Shown piece after piece: positions 1-5,410 of a DNA stretch of 8,270 nt. This DNA comes from Candidatus Uhrbacteria bacterium (lineage in GTDB: Bacteria; Patescibacteriota; Patescibacteriia; UBA9934). The notes under the pieces are model-generated. The model ran no database searches. It was not told the DNA's origin and worked only from the letters and a program-made list of their open reading frames with translations. Position numbers and translations under genes: made by a program. The stretch spans positions 1 to 8,270 of the forward strand of contig JAUYIW010000053.1 in the NCBI GenBank assembly GCA_030688135.1, read 5' to 3'. Positions within the stretch are counted from its first letter, which is position 1; each line of letters opens with the position of its first letter.

Positions 1-149
1 ACAGACTCGTCGAAATGGTAACTTTCTACTTATTACATAGATCAAACAAATCCTAACCTGGCAGATTGGACGACTCCTCCACCTAAATTGCGTATGATCC
101 CATCTAGCGTTGACATTTCTTCGTAGCTTACCGCTTTGGGTTTTCTAAT
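1..149. other. Left-edge stretch without a convincing gene
   Basis: No credible coding region was seen. The best minus-strand reading begins with an ATG at 128-126 and gives a peptide of only 24 residues before a stop, without a clear Shine-Dalgarno. The sequence at 101-115 is identical over 15 bases and in the same orientation to 8116-8130, next to the IS30-type transposase end, so it may be a scrap of the same mobile element or a chance match. Confidence 0.4.
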
Positions 150-192
150 AAAAAAAACCTGCAGTAGTTCGGCTAACGCCGTACTCTACAGG
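150..192 (-). terminator. Intrinsic terminator of the 251-residue orphan gene
   Basis: Read on the minus strand, an imperfect hairpin (arms 192-178 and 173-158, loop GTTA, GC-rich GGC/GCC at the loop end) is followed at once by eight T residues (157-150). It starts 12 bases after the TGA of the gene at 204-959, which supports that gene being real and monocistronic. Confidence 0.85.
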
Positions 193-203
193 TAGAAGTG
201 CCA

Positions 204-959
204 TCAATTTTCGAAGTCGTCTGATTGGTCTGTAGGTGTTATTAGTAGGCCGTTGTTATGTATCCAGCGCCTTCTTACAAACTCCAGGATGTTCCGGAAT
301 TCATGGGCGCATACAGGATCTTCGTCTCCATAGTCAAGTTGGATCGGTTCGCTGAGTTCTCCAAGTCTATCGAAGAGGTTTAACGTGCAGGCTACTAGAG
401 ACCAGAATTCTTGAATCCTATATGGATCTAGTGTTTCCGGTTCGAGCTCGATCGGTAGGTGGTGCTGTACGCACAGATTCCATGGGAGCCTTGGGCCCAT
501 TGAGCCGATGCACTCAAGATACACCGAATCTCGGATTTGAAGTATGGCCTCACCGCTCTGCTTCCACTCACTGAATTCATCTTCGATTACGCTCAAGAAA
601 TCTATTCCGAAGCGTGCATCGGGGAATATCATCACGATAATTGGGCTTTGTGATTCTTCTTCATCCTCTCCTACGTGCCCAGAACATGCTGATTTCACAA
701 GAATCCCAAGCGCTAGCATGCGCTGAATTATGTGTCTTATTGCCGGATCGATAGTTTGCAAAACTATATCTGAGGCAAATCCACATTTTAGCACAAGCTT
801 GTAATAACTTTTGACTGTCCTGTCAAAGTCATCTGGAACATCGAGGTCACCAGCGGCTTCCCAGTCGAGTAGCATGAATTCTGACGGGATTTCTTCTTCG
901 TCAGTGCCGAGTTGATGCACGTCCTCAAGGTATTGAAGTAGAAGTTGTGCGACTTTCAT
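204..959 (-). CDS. Orphan 251-residue protein with a CSGH motif
   Basis: The product is not recognised. The start at 959 is chosen over an upstream in-frame TTG at 1139 because GGAGG (968-964) lies four bases before this ATG and a TTGACA/TAAGGT promoter lies just upstream, leaving no room for the longer form. The protein is acidic and soluble, with no signal peptide or membrane segment. Residues 70-95 read as a helix followed by LVKSACSGH (C92-S93-G94-H95), then an acidic loop and a hydrophobic strand (IIVMIF, 107-112). A helix followed by a Ser/Cys-Gly-His turn recalls uncharacterised proteins with SCSGH-like motifs, but that resemblance is from memory and weak. Other cysteines are at 59, 150, 163, 191 and 217. 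An intrinsic terminator follows the stop, and the gene is divergent from the Nudix-CobA fusion gene. Confidence 0.8.
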   Translation of the reverse strand: MKVAQLLLQYLEDVHQLGTDEEEIPSEFMLLDWEAAGDLDVPDDFDRTVKSYYKLVLKCGFASDIVLQTIDPAIRHIIQRMLALGILVKSACSGHVGEDEEESQSPIIVMIFPDARFGIDFLSVIEDEFSEWKQSGEAILQIRDSVYLECIGSMGPRLPWNLCVQHHLPIELEPETLDPYRIQEFWSLVACTLNLFDRLGELSEPIQLDYGDEDPVCAHEFRNILEFVRRRWIHNNGLLITPTDQSDDFEN

Positions 960-963
960 GATT

Positions 964-968
964 CCTCC
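964..968 (-). promoter_or_regulatory. Shine-Dalgarno deciding the start at 959
   Basis: GGAGG on the minus strand, followed by AATC and the ATG. It is one of only two strong ribosome binding sites in front of the annotated genes here, and it fixes the start of the orphan gene. Confidence 0.85.
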
Positions 969-999
969 GGTGTTAAAGGGCGAGAAAGGCTGAGGAAGA

Positions 1000-1028
1000 A
1001 CCTTAGCGCAAACTGAAGGATATGTCAA
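1000..1028 (-). promoter_or_regulatory. Sigma70-type promoter for the 204-959 gene
   Basis: On the minus strand, TTGACA (1028-1023), a 17-base spacer, then TAAGGT (1005-1000). The predicted RNA start near 993 gives a leader of about 34 bases containing the GGAGG site. The -35 is a perfect consensus; the -10 matches at the first two and last positions. A TATAAT on the same strand at 1154-1149 is a possible second, upstream promoter without a clear -35. Confidence 0.65.
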
Positions 1029-1073
1029 TGGGTTAGATGTATCTGGATCGCAAAATATTGGAGCCCCGCAGTG

Positions 1074-1184
1074 CCCCGTAGTGAGCTTAGGCATGAGTAA
1101 ATATCTGAAAATACAGTAGCCGAAGGCGGATTCGGGCAAAGTTTACTCATTATACTAAATGATATTTTAAGCTCTACTACGGGG
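1074..1184. repeat. Palindromic element A (111 bp) with CCCCGTAGT ends
   Basis: Left arm 1074-1089 and right arm 1168-1184 are inverted copies differing by a single inserted base. Nested inside is a perfect 9-bp inverted repeat (ATGAGTAAA at 1093-1101 with TTTACTCAT at 1142-1150) and a central CCGAA/TTCGG hairpin near 1120-1136. The outer arms belong to the same family as those of element B (1304-1445), consensus about CCCYGTAGTRGA. The layout resembles a MITE or other non-coding palindromic element, but no target-site duplication is visible. Confidence 0.6.
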
Positions 1185-1282
1185 TCGCCTTGCGGTTTGG
1201 CGTGGGGCCGAGTTCAGTGAACAATATTGTATATAACAAAAGTACGTTGGATTTAAGGCAACTAGATTGCGTTATGGGATTG

Positions 1283-1291
1283 TGTTAGAAT
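1283..1291 (+). promoter_or_regulatory. Possible extended -10 promoter for the Nudix-CobA fusion
   Basis: TGTTAGAAT is an extended -10 form (TG, one base, TAGAAT). No good -35 lies 17 bases upstream. If used, transcription would start near 1298, just before the left arm of element B, giving a leader of roughly 150 bases. Confidence 0.35.
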
Positions 1292-1303
1292 CAACCCACA
1301 ATG

Positions 1304-1445
1304 CCCTGTAGTAGAAACTTTGAAAAACTTTTTGAAGTTTGTAGAAAATCTGGTAATTTGACTCAAAGTAAGACATTATCATCATAGTTAAGTTAGTCTA
1401 ATAAGTTTTAGTAGATACACCTAAATCAAAGTTTTCACTACAGGG
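1304..1445. repeat. Inverted-repeat element B / candidate structured leader
   Basis: A 20-base arm at 1304-1323 is complementary to 1426-1445 at 18 of 20 positions (one A-C mismatch and, in RNA, one G-U pair). The right arm ends one base before the ATG at 1447. The inner half of the left arm can instead pair with 1329-1340, forming a local hairpin (1315-1340), so the two folds exclude each other. No known riboswitch consensus was recognised, including the cobalamin type. It may be a mobile palindromic element, a leader RNA that controls the start codon, or both. Confidence 0.55.
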
Positions 1446-1446
1446 T

Positions 1447-2448
1447 ATGCAAAAAATGTACGTAGCAAATAAAGCTTTTTTAGTAAATCCGCAAGGCAAG
1501 ATTTTATTTTTACGCGAGACCGGATTTCGCGATGATCATGAATTTAGCAAAGGTCGCTGGCACGTTCCTGGTGGTAGAATGGATGCTGGCGAATTGCCTC
1601 TTCATGGCTTACTTCGCGAAATCAAAGAAGAGACCGGACTTGAAATCGAACCTAGCAAGCCTAAGCTTTTGTTCGCAGATACTTGGACTATTCCTGGCGA
1701 CAGGGATCAGACTAGAATCACAGGTTTGTATTATGTTATCGAAGTGACAGCAGATGTGAACATTGAACTATCAGAAGAGCATGATGCCTTGCGTTGGGTT
1801 GATCCTAGAGTTGATTTTTCGGAAGATATGATTGGAGCAGATATTGAAATTGATTATTATCGTAAATATGCAAAGATTTTAAGGCCTGACGTTCGCGTAA
1901 AAGGTTTTGATGGCTATGGATTAGTTCAGCTTTACTACGGTAGCGGAAAGGGCAAGAGTACTTCAGCGCTTGGGCAGGCTGTTCGATGTGCCGGTGCTGG
2001 CAAGCGTGTAGCTATAATTTATTTTGACAAAGGAGGGGACTCTCATTATAGTGAGCGCTTAATGCTAGATCAGATCGAAAATATCGACTATTGGGCAACC
2101 GGGCGCGATAGGATTGATGCCAAGTCAGGTCGGTTTGACTTTTCGATTGTGGACACCGATAAGCTCGAGGCAGTACGAGGACTCGAGTTGGCTCGCGAGG
2201 CTCTTACATGCGGTAATTATGACCTTGTTGTGCTAGACGAGCTAAGTCCAACCATTGATTTGGGAATGCTCGATCTTCAAAGAGCGCTTAAGGTTATCGA
2301 CGAAAAACACCCAACGGTTGAACTTATAATCACTGGAAGGAATCCTCACGAGGAGATAAAATCTCGTGCGCACTTGATTACAGAAATGAAACTGGAAGGG
2401 CATTACTTTTATTCAGGCGTTAAGGCTAGGGAAGGTCTTGATTATTAG
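1447..2448 (+). CDS. Nudix hydrolase - CobA/BtuR-type adenosyltransferase fusion
   Basis: A 333-residue two-domain protein. Residues 1 to about 145 form a Nudix domain with a complete Nudix box at 43-65 (G43, E49, R57-E58, E61-E62, G64), the Mg-binding signature of enzymes that cleave nucleoside diphosphate-X compounds. Residues 157-333 match the CobA/CobO/BtuR P-loop family that transfers adenosyl from ATP to corrinoids: Walker A GSGKGKST (165-172), LVVLDEL (260-266) as the Walker B-like strand, the family TGR (296-298), and a C-terminal GVKAREGLDY like the GVKAQ.GIDY end of BtuR. At WATGRDR (216-222) characterised CobA has ATGFTW; the corrinoid-facing Phe and Trp are Arg here. No other cobalamin gene is in the window. 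Start: ATG 1447, or 1456, which is ten bases after AGGG; neither has a strong Shine-Dalgarno. Domain calls are firm; substrate is unknown. Confidence 0.9.
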   Translation: MQKMYVANKAFLVNPQGKILFLRETGFRDDHEFSKGRWHVPGGRMDAGELPLHGLLREIKEETGLEIEPSKPKLLFADTWTIPGDRDQTRITGLYYVIEVTADVNIELSEEHDALRWVDPRVDFSEDMIGADIEIDYYRKYAKILRPDVRVKGFDGYGLVQLYYGSGKGKSTSALGQAVRCAGAGKRVAIIYFDKGGDSHYSERLMLDQIENIDYWATGRDRIDAKSGRFDFSIVDTDKLEAVRGLELAREALTCGNYDLVVLDELSPTIDLGMLDLQRALKVIDEKHPTVELIITGRNPHEEIKSRAHLITEMKLEGHYFYSGVKAREGLDY

Positions 2449-2593
2449 CTTGTAGGTTATAGATCGCAAAACTTTTGATGATTGATGCTAGCGACCAATG
2501 GCAAATCGCCAGTTAAGCCTGTGGATATGTAGGCACACAACTGTTTACATCTCTCGATACCTTTTTTATACTGCATTCGTAAATAAACAAAAT
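2449..2593 (+). other. Spacer upstream of the DUF4178-like gene
   Basis: No terminator was recognised after the Nudix-CobA stop. The spacer holds a small TGGC/GCCA hairpin near 2509-2521, one near-DnaA-box 9-mer (2520-2528) and the promoter at 2544-2572. A longer in-frame reading from ATG 2498 would begin upstream of that promoter, so it is not taken as coding. Confidence 0.5.
2544..2572 (+). promoter_or_regulatory. Strong sigma70-type promoter
   Basis: TTTACA (2544-2549), a 17-base spacer, then TATACT (2567-2572): five of six consensus bases in each box. RNA would start near 2579, about 15 bases before the ATG at 2594, which decides the start of the following gene. Confidence 0.75.
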
Positions 2594-3025
2594 ATGAATA
2601 TTCAAGAGGCACTAGAAAATTTAAAAAATGATGAGGCGATTATCGTATCTGGAAAAACTTTTCAGCCCGAGAAGGTTGATGAGTTAAAACTAGAAACAGG
2701 CGAAGTAGTTTATTGGGTGCGCGATGGGGAGGCGTTATGGCTTTCTGTTGATGCGGAAAGTGAGGAAGTAGTTTTATTTGATGACGTAGTAGTAGAGATG
2801 GACATGGAAGACGATGCAGTGTTTTATAATAATCAGGATTTTGAAACATCATACGAAGGAGTGGCAACAATATTGGATGACTCTGGTGACTCGGAGAAGG
2901 TGTCATTTAAAGATTATGAATCGTCAGATGGATCAATTTTGCGAGTTATGTTTTTCGAGGTAACTGGGGAGACGTCTGTAGCTGTGGGAAGAGTTATTCC
3001 GGAAGAGGAGTTGCAAGAGGTTTAG
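2594..3025 (+). CDS. Small acidic DUF4178-like protein
   Basis: A 143-residue, strongly acidic, cytoplasmic protein without membrane segments. The start is the ATG at 2594 (MNIQEALENL), because the promoter lies inside the longer in-frame extension; no Shine-Dalgarno precedes it. The body is a run of predicted beta strands: GEVVYWVRDGEALWLSVD, then an acidic stretch, then SYEGVATI, and VSFKDYESSDGSILRVMFFE ending in VAVGRVIPEEEL. The YW..(x)..WLSVD element, the YEG.A.. strand and the late DYE..DG..L...E pattern resemble the DUF4178 fold found in bacterial proteins of unknown function. That assignment is by eye. It has its own promoter and an intrinsic terminator about 95 bases downstream, so it is probably monocistronic. 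Confidence 0.8.
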   Translation: MNIQEALENLKNDEAIIVSGKTFQPEKVDELKLETGEVVYWVRDGEALWLSVDAESEEVVLFDDVVVEMDMEDDAVFYNNQDFETSYEGVATILDDSGDSEKVSFKDYESSDGSILRVMFFEVTGETSVAVGRVIPEEELQEV

Positions 3026-3076
3026 GGAGGTTATTCTAATGGCGGAGGGGTTATACAGCTAGCGAAGAGGTTTGAT

Positions 3077-3093
3077 GCAACCCTAAGGGTCGC
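3077..3093. repeat. Palindrome copy 1
   Basis: GCAACCC-TAA-GGGTCGC, an imperfect hairpin with one mismatch. It is nearly identical to the perfect palindrome at 3170-3186; the pair brackets the terminator at 3120-3146. Confidence 0.6.
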
Positions 3094-3119
3094 GAATACC
3101 AAGAGAGTGTTTTAAATAG

Positions 3120-3146
3120 AAGGGCGCGAGCAATTGCGTCTTTTTT
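3120..3146 (+). terminator. Intrinsic terminator after the DUF4178-like gene
   Basis: Arms AAGGGCGC (3120-3127) and GCGTCTTT (3136-3143) pair over eight positions with two G-U pairs and an 8-base loop. The T run covers 3141-3146, partly within the stem. Confidence 0.65.
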
Positions 3147-3169
3147 GTGTTTTAGATAAGCGTCAGTGT

Positions 3170-3186
3170 GCAACCCTTAGGGTTGC
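3170..3186. repeat. Palindrome copy 2
   Basis: GCAACCC-TTA-GGGTTGC, a perfect 7-bp stem with a 3-base loop, directly repeated from 3077-3093. It may be a protein-binding palindrome or a dispersed repeat. It lies about 115 bases upstream of the PBP start. Confidence 0.6.
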
Positions 3187-3289
3187 GTGCGTTGCGCGCC
3201 CGTGACTCGGTTACGAGGAATTCTCGATCCTTTACATAGTCCGTACGAACAGAGGGACAAGACTATTCGATTAAATCCTCTCGATCGTG

Positions 3290-3295
3290 TAAAAT
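3290..3295 (+). promoter_or_regulatory. -10-like box touching the PBP start
   Basis: TAAAAT ends six bases before the ATG at 3302, the spacing expected if RNA starts at or next to the start codon (leaderless). No convincing -35 is seen; TTCGAT (3266-3271) is the nearest at 18 bases. There is no Shine-Dalgarno before the gene. Confidence 0.4.
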
Positions 3296-3301
3296 AGAAA
3301 T

Positions 3302-5206
3302 ATGGTCGGCAATAAGGGGCGCAATTCTTCACTGTCCCATGCTTGGCGCTTAAAGGCGCTTAGGTTCTTTTTTAGCACTTTTGTAATTGTGCTAATTTTT
3401 CGTTTGTTTACACTTCAAGTTATAAATGCATCTTTTTACGATGCGTTGGCGTCTGGACAGCATAATTTTTACAAGGAACTTTTTGCAGAGCGAGGTAGTA
3501 TTTTTGTAAGAGATTGGAAGGACGGTGGTGAATATTTAGCGGCAACAAACGAGCCGCGCGCTTTTGTTTATGCAAATCCTCGGAAGATTGAAGATCCAAT
3601 AAAAGTAGCCTACGATATATCAAAAATTTTGGGTTATGAAATTATCTACGAGCGTGACTCAGATAGTGAAGTAGATGAGCTAAGTTTGATTGCTGATGAG
3701 CTTTCCTTAGGCATCGAAGAGTCTACTAATGACGGCGCAGAGCTTGCCGAAGTAGCCGAAGTCCTCAGCGAGGAAGAAGAGGAAGGCCCTCTAGAGTATC
3801 AGCTTCTTCTTGACCGACTTTCCAAAGAGGATGATCCATACGAACCAATTGCTCGCAATATTGATGAAAAAACGCTTGAGGAGCTGTTAGCACTGGAAAT
3901 CGATGGGCTTGGTTACGTTCTCGAAGCTGCTCGTTCATATCCTGAAACTAATCTTGGTGGACATATTTTTGGATTTGTAGGTCAAGATAATAATAGCCAG
4001 AAGGTTGGCTCTTATGGAATTGAGGGTTATTTCAATGATTTTTTAGCAGGAGTTAACGGTTATTTGGATACTGAAACCGATGCTTCGGGCAGGTGGATTG
4101 GTGTAGGAACTCGTAATTTTGAGCCGGCAGTTGATGGTGGAGATCTTTTACTCACTATAGACAGAACTATCCAGTACGTGGCTTGTCAAAAGCTAAGAGA
4201 GGGCGTTGAAACTTATGATGCTGACGGTGGTTCGCTTGTTATTATAGAGCCATCAACCGGTAAGATTATGGCAATGTGTAGTGCGCCAGATTTTGATCCA
4301 AACAAATACAATGAAGTAGAGGACGCATCGGTGTATAACAACTCGGCTATTTTTGAAGCATACGAGCCCGGTTCGGTATTCAAATCACTTGTAATGGCTG
4401 GCGCAATTGACGCAGGGGACGTAACTCCAACTACGACCTACGAAGATACCGGGGAGGTTCAAGTTGATGAATATACAATTCAAAACTCAGACCTTAAAGC
4501 CAATGGCATTCAAACAATGACCGAAGTTCTTGAGAAATCATTGAATACCGGAATGGTTTTTGTAATGCGCGAAATGGGACGTGATGCTTTGAAAGATTAC
4601 ATAGAGAGATTTGGATTTGGTATGTTGAGTGGTATTGAACTTAACACAGAGTCTAGTGGCACGATTGCATCACTTGATGAATTTGCTGAGTCATATTTTG
4701 CAACAGCGAGTTATGGGCAAGGGATTATGGTAACACCTTTGCAACTTGCGGTTGCTTATGCTGCGCTAGCAAACGGTGGCCAGCTAATGAAGCCCTACAT
4801 TGTTGAAGAGGTCAGATACTCAAATGGAACTGTAGAAGAGAGAAAGCCAAAGGTTGTGCGGCAGGTTGTTTCAAAAAAGACTGCTACAACCATTGGCGCA
4901 ATGTTGGTAGCGGTTGTGGAAAATGGGCATGCATCAAAGGCAGGCGTGGACGGATATTACATTGGTGGTAAAACCGGAACAGCGCAAGTTGCAAAAAGTA
5001 ACAGTAGAGGTTATGAGACAGATAAAGTAATGGCAACCTTTGTTGGTTCTGGTCCGATTGAAGATCCAAAGTTTACAATGTTAGTTCTTCTTAATGCCCA
5101 AAGGGCAGTTCCATGGGCAGCCGATTCGGCAGCGCCAATTTTTGGCGATATTGCTGATTTTCTGCTACAGTATTTAGAGGTTGCTCCAACTAGGCCAGTG
5201 GAGTAA
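3302..5206 (+). CDS. Class B penicillin-binding protein (FtsI/PBP2 type transpeptidase)
   Basis: A 634-residue membrane-anchored D,D-transpeptidase that crosslinks peptidoglycan. Short basic cytoplasmic N-terminus, one membrane helix at about 21-40, then the class B pedestal with RGSIF.RD (64-71). The transpeptidase domain has all active-site motifs: EPGSVFK with nucleophile S358 and K361, SLN (413-415), SYGQG..VTPLQLA (470-483) and KTGTA (557-561). The pedestal carries a very acidic stretch (about 115-165, including five consecutive Glu), then DPYEPIARN and GHIFGFVG, common in this family. No transglycosylase domain and no C-terminal PASTA repeats. The MurF-like gene follows after about 200 bp, as in division/cell-wall clusters, favouring FtsI (septal) over PBP2 (elongation), though sequence alone does not settle it. 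Start: ATG at 3302 with a -10-like box just upstream and no Shine-Dalgarno. Confidence 0.95.
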   Translation: MVGNKGRNSSLSHAWRLKALRFFFSTFVIVLIFRLFTLQVINASFYDALASGQHNFYKELFAERGSIFVRDWKDGGEYLAATNEPRAFVYANPRKIEDPIKVAYDISKILGYEIIYERDSDSEVDELSLIADELSLGIEESTNDGAELAEVAEVLSEEEEEGPLEYQLLLDRLSKEDDPYEPIARNIDEKTLEELLALEIDGLGYVLEAARSYPETNLGGHIFGFVGQDNNSQKVGSYGIEGYFNDFLAGVNGYLDTETDASGRWIGVGTRNFEPAVDGGDLLLTIDRTIQYVACQKLREGVETYDADGGSLVIIEPSTGKIMAMCSAPDFDPNKYNEVEDASVYNNSAIFEAYEPGSVFKSLVMAGAIDAGDVTPTTTYEDTGEVQVDEYTIQNSDLKANGIQTMTEVLEKSLNTGMVFVMREMGRDALKDYIERFGFGMLSGIELNTESSGTIASLDEFAESYFATASYGQGIMVTPLQLAVAYAALANGGQLMKPYIVEEVRYSNGTVEERKPKVVRQVVSKKTATTIGAMLVAVVENGHASKAGVDGYYIGGKTGTAQVAKSNSRGYETDKVMATFVGSGPIEDPKFTMLVLLNAQRAVPWAADSAAPIFGDIADFLLQYLEVAPTRPVE

Positions 5207-5298
5207 AATGAGGGGGTATAGTTGCGTGGTTTATTATCTGACAGCGTAGTTTATTGTCGATTAACTGAGTTATTACAGACAAATTAAGATAGTTTGGT

Positions 5299-5323
5299 AT
5301 TAGGTGTTAGGGATTAGGTGTTA
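5299..5323 (+). repeat. Short tandem direct repeat
   Basis: ATTAGGTGTTA occurs at 5299-5309 and 5313-5323, separated by GGG. It abuts the double hairpin at 5323-5372, and the two together look like one dispersed intergenic repeat unit. Confidence 0.6.
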
Positions 5324-5372
5324 CCACCTTTCGCCAAGCTGAAGGTGGTCCGCCCACGTTCTGCGTGGCGGA
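5323..5372. repeat. Twin-hairpin intergenic element (REP-like)
   Basis: Two adjacent hairpins. The first has an 8-bp stem (5323-5330 with 5342-5349). The second has a 9-bp stem with one bulged C (5349-5358 with 5364-5372) and loop TTCTG. Neither is followed by a T run, so a classic terminator is unlikely. The tandem arrangement resembles REP/BIME-type repeats between genes; the function is unknown. Confidence 0.6.
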
Positions 5373-5393
5373 GGGGTTAGGAAATAGAGAAAA

Positions 5394-5399
5394 TATAAT
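5394..5399 (+). promoter_or_regulatory. Consensus -10 box before murF
   Basis: A perfect TATAAT ends 11 bases before the ATG at 5411, giving a leader of about five bases at most. No -35 consensus lies at 16-18 bases, because the GC-rich hairpin occupies that place. No Shine-Dalgarno is present. Confidence 0.45.
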
Positions 5400-5410
5400 T
5401 AGTCAATTTT

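Noticed and set aside
60..110. Possible tRNA on the minus strand (GGTGGAGGAGTCG start)
   Set aside because: No T-loop TTCRA sequence, no matching acceptor arm and no cloverleaf could be drawn.
960..1139. N-terminal extension of the 251-residue orphan from a TTG at 1139
   Set aside because: The internal ATG at 959 has GGAGG and a TTGACA promoter whose RNA start (about 993) lies downstream of the TTG; the extension also overlaps palindromic element A.
1074..1445. Integron attC sites or a CRISPR array
   Set aside because: The arms lack the GTTRRRY/RYYYAAC attC core, and there are only four arms in alternating orientation with unequal spacing, unlike CRISPR repeats.
1304..1445. Cobalamin riboswitch before the CobA-type gene
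   Set aside because: The conserved B12-box GCCACTG and the expected multi-stem core are not seen; only a long closing helix and one local hairpin are present.
2520..2528. DnaA-box-like TGTGGATAT, possible replication origin
   Set aside because: A single 8-of-9 match with no cluster of boxes, no dnaA or dnaN nearby and no AT-rich unwinding region.
2498..2593. Longer start of the DUF4178-like protein at ATG 2498
   Set aside because: A near-consensus promoter (2544-2572) lies within it, and the added residues look unlike the acidic body of the protein.
5208..5249. 13-codon ORF right after the PBP stop
   Set aside because: No ribosome binding site of its own, very short, and composition gives no sign of coding.
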